Of a DNA stretch of 12,329 nt, positions 1 to 7,042 are shown piece by piece. Source of the stretch: Bacillota bacterium (lineage in GTDB: Bacteria > Bacillota > Clostridia > Peptostreptococcales > Anaerovoracaceae); contig JABUTE010000127.1 in assembly GCA_021443825.1 (NCBI GenBank), positions 1 through 12,329 of the forward strand, written 5' to 3'. The notes beneath the pieces are model-generated. The model had not been told where the DNA came from. It searched no databases and was given only the letters and a program-made list of their open reading frames with translations. Position 1 is the stretch's first letter. Each line of letters opens with the position of its first letter. The position numbers were made by a program, and so were the translations under genes.

Positions 1-72
1 CATTAGCTCAGTTGGTAGAGCACCTGACTCTTAATCAGGGTGCCCAGGGTTCGAGTCCCTGATGATGCACCA
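1..72 (+). tRNA. tRNA-Lys (anticodon CTT), 5' end cut by the window edge
   Basis: The anticodon stem CCTGA/TCAGG (23-27, 35-39) closes a seven-base loop at 28-34 with anticodon CTT at 30-32, which reads the lysine codon AAG. The T arm is CAGGG/CCCTG around a TTCGAGT loop. The 3' acceptor strand ATGATGC (62-68), discriminator A69 and an encoded CCA (70-72) follow. The first three bases (CAT) are the last three of the 5' acceptor strand, so four bases of the gene lie outside the window. No promoter is visible here. A terminator hairpin follows at 84-111. Confidence 0.96.
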
Positions 73-83
73 ACAAAAAAGGG

Positions 84-111
84 CCTCGCTGTTGCAGCGA
101 GGTTCTTTTTT
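84..111 (+). terminator. Rho-independent terminator after tRNA-Lys
   Basis: A perfect seven-base stem CCTCGCT (84-90) and AGCGAGG (96-102) has loop GTTGC and is followed by TTCTTTTTT. An A-run lies just before it, at 75-80, so it may also stop transcripts coming from the serS side. Confidence 0.9.
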
Positions 112-133
112 ATGCTTTTTTGCAGCGCCGCAG

Positions 134-170
134 CGCGAAAAACAGGCCGCCGCCCTTTCGGGCAGCGGCC
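134..170 (-). terminator. Terminator at the end of the regulator-to-serS operon
   Basis: GGCCGC-C-GCCC (145-155) pairs with GGGC-A-GCGGCC (160-170) around loop TTTC, with a single C/A mismatch. Read on the minus strand, the stem is followed by TGTTTTTCGC. It lies about 43 bases past the serS stop and is the only strong hairpin there. Confidence 0.8.
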
Positions 171-213
171 TTCTTCGTTATGTCGGTATGTAATTGTGCC
201 GCTATCCGCGAGC

Positions 214-1506
214 TTATTTTCCGGCGGGAACCAGAGTTTCCTTGCCGCCGATGTAAGGACGCAGAGCTGCGGGAATGGCGATGGAGCCGTCTTCTTGCAG
301 GTTGTTTTCCAGGAAGGCGATCAGCATTCTGGGAGGCGCAACGACGGTGTTGTTCAGGGTGTGGGGGAAGTAATTTCCCTTTTCCTTGTCGCGCACGCGA
401 ATGCCCAGACGGCGTGCCTGCGCGTCGCCCAGGTTGGAGCAGCTGCCCACCTCGAAGTACTTCTTCTGTCTGGGAGACCAGGCCTCTACATCGATGGAGC
501 GCACCTTCAGATCTGCCAGGTCGCCGGAGCAGCATTCCAGCGTGCGAACGGGAATATCCATGGTGCGGAACAGCTCGACGGTATAGCTCCACAGCTTGTC
601 GAACCACTCCTTCGAATCCTCAGGCTCGCAGATGACCACCATCTCCTGCTTTTCGAACTGATGGATGCGGTAGACGCCTCTTTCTTCGATGCCGTGGGCG
701 CCCACCTCCTTGCGGAAGCACGGCGAATAGCTGGTCATGGTCTGGGGCAGCTCGTCTTTGTTGAGCATCTGGTCGATGAACTTGCCGATCATGGAATGCT
801 CGGAGGTGCCGATCAGATAGAGATCCTCGCCCTCGATCTTATACATCATGTTTTCCATTTCGGCAAAGCTCATGACGCCCTTGACCACATCGCCGTGGAT
901 CATGAAGGGCGGAATGTAATAGGTAAAGCCCTTGTCGATCATGAAATCTCTTGCATAGGAGAGGATGCCGCTGTGCAGGCGGGCAATGTCTCCCTTCAGA
1001 TAGTAGAAGCCGTTGCCGGAGGTGCGTCTTGCGGCGTCCAGATCGATGCCGTTTAAGGCCTCCATGATGTCGACGTGATAAGGAACCTCGTATGCGGGAA
1101 CGGCAGGCTCGCCGTATTTCTGCACCTCGACGTTTTCGCTGTCATCTTTTCCGATGGGAACCTGCGGGTCGATGATGTTGGGAATGACCATCATGCGGGT
1201 CTTGATCTCTTCGGCCAGCTGGGCTTCCTGCTTTTCCAGAGCCTCCAGCTCATCGGCCATGGCGTTGACCTGCTTTTTGATCTCTTCGGCCTCGTCTTTC
1301 TTGCCCTGCTTCATCAGGCCGCCGATCTGCTTGCTTAAGCTGTTGCGGCTGTTGCGCAGCTCGTCGCCTCTGGTCTTTGCGGCTCTTACCTGCTGATCCA
1401 GCGCGATGACCTCATCCACCAGCACCAGCTTTTCATCCTGAAACTTTTTGCGGATGTTTTCTTTGACCGCATCGGGATTGGCTCTTAAAAACTTGATATC
1501 GATCAT
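214..1506 (-). CDS. serS: Serine--tRNA ligase (seryl-tRNA synthetase)
   Basis: This cytoplasmic class II aminoacyl-tRNA synthetase charges tRNA-Ser (and tRNA-Sec where present) with serine. The 430 residues fit the family length. Residues about 25-105 form the charged helical tRNA-binding arm. The catalytic core has TSE at 234-236 (serine-binding T-x-E), motif 2 around CFRKE (263-267) through HQFEKQE (282-288), EVGSCSN (352-358), and motif 3 around PRMLIAFLEN (392-401). The ATG start is supported by AAGGAGG a short distance upstream. It is the last gene of the minus-strand operon, 22 bases after the rsmA stop. Several core stretches (TSEHSMI for TAEVPL, EVGAHGIEERG for the common EAGSAGRDTRG, TVVAPPRML before motif 3) differ from E. 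coli-type SerRS. No T-box fits in the 22-base gap, so control presumably comes from the upstream operon promoter. Confidence 0.97.
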   Translation of the reverse strand: MIDIKFLRANPDAVKENIRKKFQDEKLVLVDEVIALDQQVRAAKTRGDELRNSRNSLSKQIGGLMKQGKKDEAEEIKKQVNAMADELEALEKQEAQLAEEIKTRMMVIPNIIDPQVPIGKDDSENVEVQKYGEPAVPAYEVPYHVDIMEALNGIDLDAARRTSGNGFYYLKGDIARLHSGILSYARDFMIDKGFTYYIPPFMIHGDVVKGVMSFAEMENMMYKIEGEDLYLIGTSEHSMIGKFIDQMLNKDELPQTMTSYSPCFRKEVGAHGIEERGVYRIHQFEKQEMVVICEPEDSKEWFDKLWSYTVELFRTMDIPVRTLECCSGDLADLKVRSIDVEAWSPRQKKYFEVGSCSNLGDAQARRLGIRVRDKEKGNYFPHTLNNTVVAPPRMLIAFLENNLQEDGSIAIPAALRPYIGGKETLVPAGK

Positions 1507-1528
1507 GATTGATTTCCTCCTTAGAAAT

Positions 1529-2401
1529 CTAAAGCTTACTCAGTTGATCTGCGATGCGGGCGAATTCCGCAAGGCTTAAGGTCTCGGCCCGCCGTTTGGG
1601 ATCGATGCCGGCCTCCTGCAGGGCCTGCTGCACCCTGTCCTTTGCAAAGCCTCCCCCCTCCAGCGCGTTGGAAAGCGTCTTGCGCCGCTGGCTGAAGCCT
1701 GCCTTGATCACGCGAAACAGCAGAGCTTCGTCTTCGGTCTGCACCCCGTGCCCGGGCAGCAGCGTTAAGGTCACCACGGCAGAATCGACCTTGGGCCTTG
1801 GAACAAACAGCTCGGAGGGAACGTCTCTTACCAGGGCCGCGTTTCCGTAATAGGCCAGCATCAGGGTGAGCACGCAGTAGGCCTTGTCGCCCGGAGCCGC
1901 CAGGATCTTGTCTGCGACCTCTTTTTGGATCATCACGGTGATGGATTCTGCTTCGATGCGGGCTTCCAGAAGCCCCATCAGAATGGGAGTGGTAATGTAA
2001 TAGGGAAGATTTCCCACCACCTTGACGTTAGAAAGGCGCCTTCCGTCCGGCAGCTGCCGGTGCTCTTGGATAAGGGCCTTCAGATCGGCCTTGAGAACAT
2101 CCTGATGGATGATCTCGATGTTGTTATAAAAGGCCAGATTCTGCTGCAGAATGGGGATCAGCCGGTCGTCGATCTCGATGGCCAGCACCTTTCCTGCCTT
2201 CTCGGCCAGCGCCATGGTAAGAAAGCCCATGCCCGGCCCGATCTCCAGGATCAGGTCATCCGGCCCGGCCTGGCAGCCTTCGGTGATGTCGGCCAGCACC
2301 TGCCCGTCGTTGAGAAAATTCTGCCCTAAAGACTTATCGAATTTGAATTTGAACCTTTTTTCCAGTCTTCTTATTTCGTCGTTTCCTCTGTAGCCCGGCA
2401 T
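1529..2401 (-). CDS. rsmA: 16S rRNA (adenine(1518)-N6/adenine(1519)-N6)-dimethyltransferase
   Basis: RsmA (KsgA) dimethylates two adjacent adenines near the 3' end of 16S rRNA during late 30S assembly, using S-adenosylmethionine. At 290 residues it has normal length. Visible motifs are SLGQNFL (24-30), SAM motif I EIGPGMGFLT (53-62), the acidic residue of AIEIDD (74-79), HQDVL (99-103) and the catalytic NLPYY (131-135). The C-terminal region with SQRRKTLSNAL is typical. The ATG overlaps the 3' end of rnmV by 31 bases, and AAAGGAG lies 11 bases upstream, so this start is preferred and coupling is likely. The rnmV-rsmA pair is a common Bacillota arrangement. Loss of RsmA activity gives kasugamycin resistance in other bacteria. 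Confidence 0.97.
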   Translation of the reverse strand: MPGYRGNDEIRRLEKRFKFKFDKSLGQNFLNDGQVLADITEGCQAGPDDLILEIGPGMGFLTMALAEKAGKVLAIEIDDRLIPILQQNLAFYNNIEIIHQDVLKADLKALIQEHRQLPDGRRLSNVKVVGNLPYYITTPILMGLLEARIEAESITVMIQKEVADKILAAPGDKAYCVLTLMLAYYGNAALVRDVPSELFVPRPKVDSAVVTLTLLPGHGVQTEDEALLFRVIKAGFSQRRKTLSNALEGGGFAKDRVQQALQEAGIDPKRRAETLSLAEFARIADQLSKL

Positions 2402-2946
2402 GCGTCGGCAAGCTCCTTTCTGGTGATCTGAAAGCTGTTGAGCTTTTTCAGGAAGCGGTTTGTGTTGCCGCCGCCGATGCCCAGCAGCCTTCCTGCCTGC
2501 TGGCGGCGCTCCATGGAATCGGCCCTGCCCGAAAGCCCCAGGGCGAACAGCTCCTGGCCGGTGATGGGCGGCTCCTTGGGCGGCTGATCCTTTTGCGCCT
2601 CGTTTCGGACCGCTTTGGCAAGGGCCTGCCGAATGGCCTCGGGCGACGCGTTTTCGATGCCGATATCGCCGTCTTTTTCGGCCTCAGACCTGGTGAGCCA
2701 GGCCTGCTTCGCCTCGGGAAAGAGACGGGTCAGCCGTTCGCGGATCCTCTGGCCCGAAAAGTCGGGATCGGTAAACAGGATGATGCCCTGCTGCTCATAC
2801 GCCTTTGCGATCAGCTGCAGGGTCTCTTCGGTGATGCCGAAGCCGTGGGTGGCGATGGAATAGGCCTGCACCGCTCTTGCCAAAGCTGCCTGATCATCCC
2901 GCCCTTCCACGACGATCACCTCACGGATCTGAGGCAGACTATCCAT
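2371..2946 (-). CDS. rnmV: Ribonuclease M5
   Basis: RNase M5 trims the precursor of 5S rRNA to its mature ends in Bacillota. The 191-residue protein opens with a TOPRIM domain: VVEGRDD (12-18) supplies the catalytic glutamate (E14), and FTDPDFSG (58-65) supplies the DxD pair (D60, D62), followed by the family signature GDIGIENA (93-100). The C-terminal part (about 125-183) matches the DUF4093-type domain with LGLSGRADS and LGIGGGN. The start codon overlaps the stop of the DivIC-like gene as TGATG, with AAGGGGAAG upstream, so the two are probably translationally coupled. The 3' end overlaps rsmA. Confidence 0.95.
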   Translation of the reverse strand: MDSLPQIREVIVVEGRDDQAALARAVQAYSIATHGFGITEETLQLIAKAYEQQGIILFTDPDFSGQRIRERLTRLFPEAKQAWLTRSEAEKDGDIGIENASPEAIRQALAKAVRNEAQKDQPPKEPPITGQELFALGLSGRADSMERRQQAGRLLGIGGGNTNRFLKKLNSFQITRKELADACRATEETTK

Positions 2947-3479
2947 CAGGGCTTCCCCTTTTGCATCGACGCCTCTGCCGCATCCTTGGGCGCGGCATCG
3001 TCGCTTTTTTCGGCGGCAGGTGTTTCCTCTGGGATGGATGGCGCCGTCGACTTGGCGCCCGAGCCTTCGTCGGGCTCTTCGGCATCCTTGGTCACATAAA
3101 GGGTCTCGCCGTTATAGATCATGCGCAGCTCGGCTCTTGCCTGCTGCTCTACGTATTCGTCGCTGTTGACCACCTCCAGCTCCTGCTCCAGCTTCTGCTT
3201 TTCGCGCAGCTTGTCGCTGAGAGCGGCCTCGGTGCGTCGGGATTCGTCCTTCAGATCGAGGATGGTCTTGATATTGGAGGCGGTAAAAAGAAAGGCCAGG
3301 CACAAAATGCCGAAAATGGCCATGCGAAGCAGGCCCAGCGCGTGGTTTCTTCTGGCCCTTGCCCGCTTCTGCCGCTTTGCGTTTCCGCTGGCCTTCTTTT
3401 GGGCGCGGGCTTCTCTTCGCCGGATCTGCTCTTCGCTGGTTCTGTCGCGAAACATATCGTCGTCGGTATATTTACTCAA
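2946..3479 (-). CDS. DivIC/FtsB-like septum formation initiator protein
   Basis: A 177-residue bitopic membrane protein. It has a very basic N-terminal cytoplasmic part (about 20-45), one membrane segment (about 48-68), then an extracytoplasmic coiled coil (about 75-105). The family signature SDEYVEQQARAELRMI (106-121) and GETLYV (124-129) follows. DivIC/FtsB proteins pair with FtsL and DivIB/FtsQ in the divisome and help activate septal peptidoglycan synthesis. The low-complexity tail (about 132-177, rich in A, E, K, P and S) is an extension. The start is TTG (3477-3479) inside the last codons of the kinase gene, 9 bases after an AGAGGAG ribosome binding site. The next ATG is at residue 9. 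Its place directly behind a WalRK-like pair suggests joint control of division and envelope growth (inference). Orthology to divIC rather than another FtsB-family paralogue is not proven. Confidence 0.88.
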   Translation of the reverse strand: MSKYTDDDMFRDRTSEEQIRRREARAQKKASGNAKRQKRARARRNHALGLLRMAIFGILCLAFLFTASNIKTILDLKDESRRTEAALSDKLREKQKLEQELEVVNSDEYVEQQARAELRMIYNGETLYVTKDAEEPDEGSGAKSTAPSIPEETPAAEKSDDAAPKDAAEASMQKGKP

Positions 3480-5289
3480 CGTCTCTTACTCCTCTTCTGA
3501 TAACGGCCGGCAGCACGATGGTGATGGTGGTGCCTTCGCCCTCGGTGCTTTCTGCTTCCAGAGAGCCGTTATGGCTGTCGATGATCTCTTTGGTGATGGC
3601 AAGCCCCAGACCGGTTCCGCCCATGGCGCGGGAGCGGGCCTTGTCGACCCGGTAAAAACGCTCAAAAATGCGGGGCAGGGACTCTTTGGGAATGCCGATG
3701 CCGGTATCGCGCACGCTGACGCGCACCGTGCCCTTTTCTTCTTTTACATCCACATAGATGCAGCCGCCGGTATCGGTATATTTGATCGCATTGGAGAGGA
3801 TGTTCATCAGCACCTGCTCCATGCGGTCTTTGTCCAGACTGACCCTGACGTCGGCATGCTCGTCGTAAAGGGGGCAGAGAGAGATCTGCTTCTGCTTTGC
3901 TGTCATGGCGATCTTCATGAGAACGGAATTGAGCAGCAGAACGATATTGCCCTCCCGCAGAAAAATAGGCTCCTGCTGATGATCCAGGCGGGAAAGCTGC
4001 AGCAGATCCTTGACAAGCCGGTTCATGCGGTCTGCTTCTTTATCGATGATCTCAAGAAAACGGTCTGCCGTTTCTCTGTCGTCGAGAGCCCCGTCCAGCA
4101 GGGTCTCGGTGTAGCTTTTAATGTTGGTGAGCGGAGTCTTCAGCTCATGGGAAACATTGGCGACGAATTCGGTCTGCATGTCTTCCAGCTTCTGGCGCTC
4201 GGTGATGTCCTGCAGCAGCAGGATGATGCCCATGTCGCTTCCGTCTTCGTCTTTAAAGCGGTCGTGACGCACCACATAGGTCTCGCTGCCTCTTCGCCAG
4301 GTGATCTGACCGTCTTCGGTGAGCCGGCTCAGATGGTCCAGCGAAAGCTTCTCGTCGAGGGCCTCTTCCAGATCGCGGTAATTGAACCGGGGAACCTGCG
4401 ACTCGTCCTGGATGCCCAGAATGCGGCGGGCTGCCGGGTTGGCGTGAATGACCTCTCCGCAAAGATCCATGGCGATCAGGCCGTCGCCCATGTGCTGCAG
4501 AATGGTTCCCAGCTTGTTTTTTTCGTTGTTGATCTCGGTAATGGTAAGGCCCAGCCTGTCGGAAAGCAGGTTGAACATCTCGGCCAGCTGGCCGATCTCG
4601 TCGTCGCTTTTGACCGGAACCTGAATATCGTAATTGCCCTGCGACATCAGCTGCACCTTTTCGGTAACATCCTGAATGGGCACGGTGATGCTTCGCGCAA
4701 GGGTGGTGCCCAGCAGCACCGTAACGACCAGCGCGATGGCGATGGCTTCCACCAGCAGCAGCTTGGTGCTGTCCATAAAGGAACGGATGCTGGAAAGATC
4801 GGCGCGCACGAAAACGACGCCGCTGACGCTGCCCTCCCGGCTTACGGCAAAGCACAGGTTCTTGACGGGAATATCGCCGGTGCGGCTGTCGGATTCGGTG
4901 GTCTTGCCCGACAGAAGGCAGGAGACGATGGCATCGGAATCAAACAGCTGGGCGGCGCTTCGGCCGGCGAGGCTGGTATTGGTCGAGGCCACGATGCCAA
5001 GGCTGGGACTGACCACCGAGATCTCCTGGGTAAAGCCGGAGGTCCAGCTGTCGTCCAGCGCTTTTTGGATCTCGCTGCCGTGCTCTTCGAGGGTCTCAAA
5101 GCTGGAAAGATAGGTCAGCAGGTTGCTGCCGCTTACCGTATTGGAAATGTTGTCTCGCAGAACGCTGATCTGGTAGTTTTCGATCCGGTCGGTCAGAAAG
5201 ACAGACGCGATCGACATGGCGATAAAGACCAGCATAAAGTATATGAGAACGATCCTCCAGCGGACGGTGCTGCGCACATGAGTCTTCAA
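3472..5289 (-). CDS. WalK-like sensor histidine kinase
   Basis: A 605-residue membrane kinase with family-typical architecture. It has TM1 (about 11-33), an extracytoplasmic sensor domain (about 34-175), TM2 (about 177-197) and HAMP (about 198-250). A PAS domain (about 258-365) precedes the HisKA domain with phospho-accepting His381 in NVSHELKTPL. The ATPase domain has the N box (NILSNAIKYTD, 496-506), G1 (DTGIGI, 528-533), F box (FERFYR, 542-547) and G2 (GGTGLGLAI, 557-565). The start is TTG at 5287-5289, directly after the regulator's TAG stop, with AGGAGG 9 bases upstream. Arrangement and domain order match WalK (YycG), the essential cell-wall kinase of low-G+C Bacillota, but the yycH/yycI/yycJ accessory genes that usually follow walK in bacilli are absent. 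PhoR-type kinases share this layout, so the WalK label is an inference. Confidence 0.9.
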   Translation of the reverse strand: MKTHVRSTVRWRIVLIYFMLVFIAMSIASVFLTDRIENYQISVLRDNISNTVSGSNLLTYLSSFETLEEHGSEIQKALDDSWTSGFTQEISVVSPSLGIVASTNTSLAGRSAAQLFDSDAIVSCLLSGKTTESDSRTGDIPVKNLCFAVSREGSVSGVVFVRADLSSIRSFMDSTKLLLVEAIAIALVVTVLLGTTLARSITVPIQDVTEKVQLMSQGNYDIQVPVKSDDEIGQLAEMFNLLSDRLGLTITEINNEKNKLGTILQHMGDGLIAMDLCGEVIHANPAARRILGIQDESQVPRFNYRDLEEALDEKLSLDHLSRLTEDGQITWRRGSETYVVRHDRFKDEDGSDMGIILLLQDITERQKLEDMQTEFVANVSHELKTPLTNIKSYTETLLDGALDDRETADRFLEIIDKEADRMNRLVKDLLQLSRLDHQQEPIFLREGNIVLLLNSVLMKIAMTAKQKQISLCPLYDEHADVRVSLDKDRMEQVLMNILSNAIKYTDTGGCIYVDVKEEKGTVRVSVRDTGIGIPKESLPRIFERFYRVDKARSRAMGGTGLGLAITKEIIDSHNGSLEAESTEGEGTTITIVLPAVIRRGVRDVE

Positions 5290-6000
5290 CTACTGAGGCC
5301 TCCTGAAATAATAACCGATGCCCCTTCTGGTAAGGATGTAGGCAGGCTGGGCAGGATCGTCTTCCAGCTTTTCTCTTAAGCGGCGCACCGTAACGTCGAC
5401 GGTGCGGATGTCGCCGTAATATTCGTAGCCCCAGACCTCCTCCAGCAGCTGTTCTCTGGAAAAGACCCGCTCCTCGTGCTCTGCCAGATAGCGCAGCAGC
5501 TCGAATTCGCGCAGGGTCAGATCGAGGCGCTGGCCATTTTTGCGCACCTCGAACCGGGTCAGATCGATCTGCAGGCTGCCGAAATCTCTGGTGTCGGACG
5601 AGGCCTGCGGAGGCTCCGTCATCTGGGCGGTGCGGCGGATATTGGCCTTGATGCGGGCGATCAGCTCGCGCATGCCGAAGGGCTTGGTGATATAGTCATC
5701 GGCGCCCAGCTCCAGCCCCAGCACCTTGTCGACCTCTTCTTCTTTGGCGGTGAGCATCAGGATGGGAACCGAGCTGTGCTCGCGCACCCGCCGGCAGATC
5801 TCAAAGCCGTCCATGATGGGCAGCATAACGTCCAGCAGGATCAGGTCGCAATTGCCGGAAAGTGCCTTGTCCAGCCCGTCTTTTCCGTCGTAGGCCGTTT
5901 CGACGGCATAGCCTTCCTTTTTCAGATTGAATTTAATGATATCGGAGATCGACGTTTCGTCTTCGATGATCAGGATCTTTTTGGGATTGTTTTCGGTCAT
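5290..6000 (-). CDS. WalR-like OmpR/PhoB-family response regulator
   Basis: A 236-residue two-component regulator, the likely partner of the adjacent kinase. The receiver domain (about 7-120) carries the acidic pair E13/D14, phosphorylation site D57 in LILLDVMLP, switch T84 and K106 in ITKPFG. The C-terminal winged-helix DNA-binding domain (about 140-236) has LTLREFELLRYL, FSREQLLEEVWG and the RTVDVTVRRLREKLE recognition region typical of PhoB/WalR. The reading frame stays open upstream to 6036, but ATG at 5998-6000 is chosen because AAAGGAG lies 11 bases before it. It is the first gene of the minus-strand operon, with a promoter just upstream at about 6027-6035. WalR and PhoP/PhoB types cannot be separated safely by eye. 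Confidence 0.93.
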   Translation of the reverse strand: MTENNPKKILIIEDETSISDIIKFNLKKEGYAVETAYDGKDGLDKALSGNCDLILLDVMLPIMDGFEICRRVREHSSVPILMLTAKEEEVDKVLGLELGADDYITKPFGMRELIARIKANIRRTAQMTEPPQASSDTRDFGSLQIDLTRFEVRKNGQRLDLTLREFELLRYLAEHEERVFSREQLLEEVWGYEYYGDIRTVDVTVRRLREKLEDDPAQPAYILTRRGIGYYFRRPQ

Positions 6001-6026
6001 ATGAAAAACGTCTCCTTTGACATTAC

Positions 6027-6035
6027 AGTATACCA
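6027..6035 (-). promoter_or_regulatory. Extended -10 promoter of the regulator operon
   Basis: On the minus strand TGGTATACT gives a TGn extended -10 with a near-consensus TATACT hexamer (6027-6032), about 27 bases before the regulator's start codon. The region 17 bases further upstream (AGCATC) is a poor -35, which fits an extended -10 promoter. It overlaps the very end of the acetyltransferase gene region. Confidence 0.6.
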
Positions 6036-6053
6036 TAAAACAACGGCAGGATG

Positions 6054-6590
6054 CTACGATTTATGGACGGAGAATGGGTCTTCCTGCAGCAGGGCGTAGA
6101 CCGCCGTATCCTTCCACAGGGGCTTTCCGCTGCCGTCGAAGCGAAAGTATATGTTCTTGCGAAAATGGGCCTCCCGGCGAAAGCCGAGGCGCTGCAAAAG
6201 ACGGATCGAGGCGATGTTTTTTGGATCGCATTCGGCATAGATGCGGTGGGTGCCCCGGGCAAAGCAATATTCGATGATGGCGCGGCAGGCTTCGCAGGCA
6301 TAGCCCTGTTTCCAGTAATTCCGGTTGAGCAGGTAGCCCAGCTCTTTGGAGGCGCAGTCGCGGTCGCCCAGATAGAGATTTCCGATCACCCGGCCGGAGG
6401 CTTTTTCTTCGATGGCGATATAGACCGGCGATGCGATGCGGCGGCGCAGCTCGTCGGCAAGCCCTTCTTTTGCGAGGGGAAGGGACGGCTCAAACCGCAT
6501 CACCTCTTCGTCGGAAAGATAGGCAAACAGGTCGTCTTTATCTTTTTTTTCAAAGCGCCGCAAAACCAGGCGCTCGGTCTCAAGCTTCAC
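6054..6590 (-). CDS. GNAT family N-acetyltransferase (RimJ/RimL-like)
   Basis: A 178-residue cytoplasmic acetyl-CoA-dependent acetyltransferase. The opening LETERLVLRRF (3-13) is the usual start of the RimJ/RimL-like Acetyltransf_3 group. VIGNLYL (68-74) and ELGYLLNRNYWKQGYACEA (83-101) cover the beta4 and pyrophosphate-binding loop, with QGYA as a degenerate form of the loop. N125 and RLGFRRE (134-140) are the conserved late motif. The substrate could be a ribosomal protein N-terminus or a small molecule; nothing in the sequence decides this. The start is GTG (6588-6590), with AGAGG upstream. The stop lies 53 bases before the regulator start, so readthrough into that operon is possible. Confidence 0.9.
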   Translation of the reverse strand: MKLETERLVLRRFEKKDKDDLFAYLSDEEVMRFEPSLPLAKEGLADELRRRIASPVYIAIEEKASGRVIGNLYLGDRDCASKELGYLLNRNYWKQGYACEACRAIIEYCFARGTHRIYAECDPKNIASIRLLQRLGFRREAHFRKNIYFRFDGSGKPLWKDTAVYALLQEDPFSVHKS

Positions 6591-6628
6591 AGGGAACCTC
6601 TCTTTCGGGAAAAGATCGATGGCATAAC

Positions 6629-6662
6629 ATTATAATTTTACCATTGAAGGCTTGAAATTCAA
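6629..6662 (-). promoter_or_regulatory. Promoter of the GNAT gene
   Basis: On the minus strand TTGAAT (6657-6662) and TAAAAT (6635-6640) are separated by 16 bases, and a perfect TATAAT (6629-6634) directly follows. Either -10 would start transcription about 30-40 bases before the GTG start. It is divergent from the hipBA control region. Confidence 0.5.
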
Positions 6663-6680
6663 AGGGGAAGACGCCTTTCG

Positions 6681-6709
6681 CTGACATAGCCGAACGGCTA
6701 TATTATATT
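6681..6709 (+). promoter_or_regulatory. Distal hipBA promoter P1 with operator in the spacer
   Basis: CTGACA (6681-6686), a 17-base spacer and TATATT (6704-6709) form a sigma-A-type promoter. The palindrome ATAGCCGAACGGCTAT (6686-6701) fills the spacer, so a bound repressor would exclude RNA polymerase. Transcripts would run through the second module before reaching the antitoxin gene. Confidence 0.7.
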
Positions 6710-6839
6710 GGAAGCAGACAGATATGGTCGCTCGCCTAAATTTTGCAGGAGTGGGAGAAATATAGCCGAACGGCTATTTATTTCTCGGCATGGGTGGAAT
6801 ATAGTCGTACGGCTAAATAGTAGAGCGCTTTGCTGCAAG
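6681..6839 (+). repeat. Tandem duplication copy 1: distal promoter-operator module of hipBA
   Basis: This module contains four operator-like palindromes starting at 6686, 6724, 6762 and 6801 (steps 38, 38, 39). Two are perfect copies of ATAGCCGAACGGCTAT (6686-6701 and 6762-6777). The others are variants (6724-6739, 6801-6816). It ends with TAGAGCGCTTTGCTGCAA (from 6821). Every palindrome recurs exactly 203 bp later, and the terminal block 204 bp later. The operators and promoter are better conserved between copies than the sequence between them. Confidence 0.85.
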
Positions 6840-6883
6840 GGAGCGCGCGCAGACGAGGCCGGTGAAGGGCCCTCCCAATTTTG

Positions 6884-6912
6884 TTGACATAGCCGAACGG
6901 CTATATTATACT
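6884..6912 (+). promoter_or_regulatory. Proximal hipBA promoter P2 with operator in the spacer
   Basis: A perfect -35 TTGACA (6884-6889), a 17-base spacer and TATACT (6907-6912) give a near-consensus, potentially very strong promoter. The operator ATAGCCGAACGGCTAT (6889-6904) occupies the spacer. Transcription would begin near 6919, leaving a leader of about 185 bases before the antitoxin start. Confidence 0.85.
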
Positions 6913-7042
6913 GAAACCGAAATTTTATAGCCGTCCGCCTAAATTCTTTCGGAATGGATGAAATATAGCAGTACAGCTATACATAGCACGCCATGTGTGA
7001 ACTATGGTCGAACGGCTAAGAATATAGAGCGCTTTGCTGCAA
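6884..7042 (+). repeat. Tandem duplication copy 2: proximal promoter-operator module of hipBA
   Basis: Four operator-like palindromes start at 6889, 6927, 6965 and 7004, with the same 38, 38, 39 spacing as the distal copy. 6889-6904 is a perfect ATAGCCGAACGGCTAT. 6927-6942, 6965-6980 and 7004-7019 are variants. TAGAGCGCTTTGCTGCAA recurs from 7025. The three downstream palindromes lie in the transcribed leader. No credible gene lies in this part of the 6591-7104 intergenic region. Confidence 0.85.

Noticed and set aside
1507..1528. T-box riboswitch upstream of serS
   Set aside because: The gap between rsmA and serS is only 22 bases and consists mainly of the ribosome binding site.
3121..5379. 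752-codon open frame on the plus strand opposite the kinase and DivIC-like genes
   Set aside because: It is antisense to genes with clear conserved motifs, has no ribosome binding site and its product shows no recognisable domain. Long antisense frames are common in G+C-rich genes.
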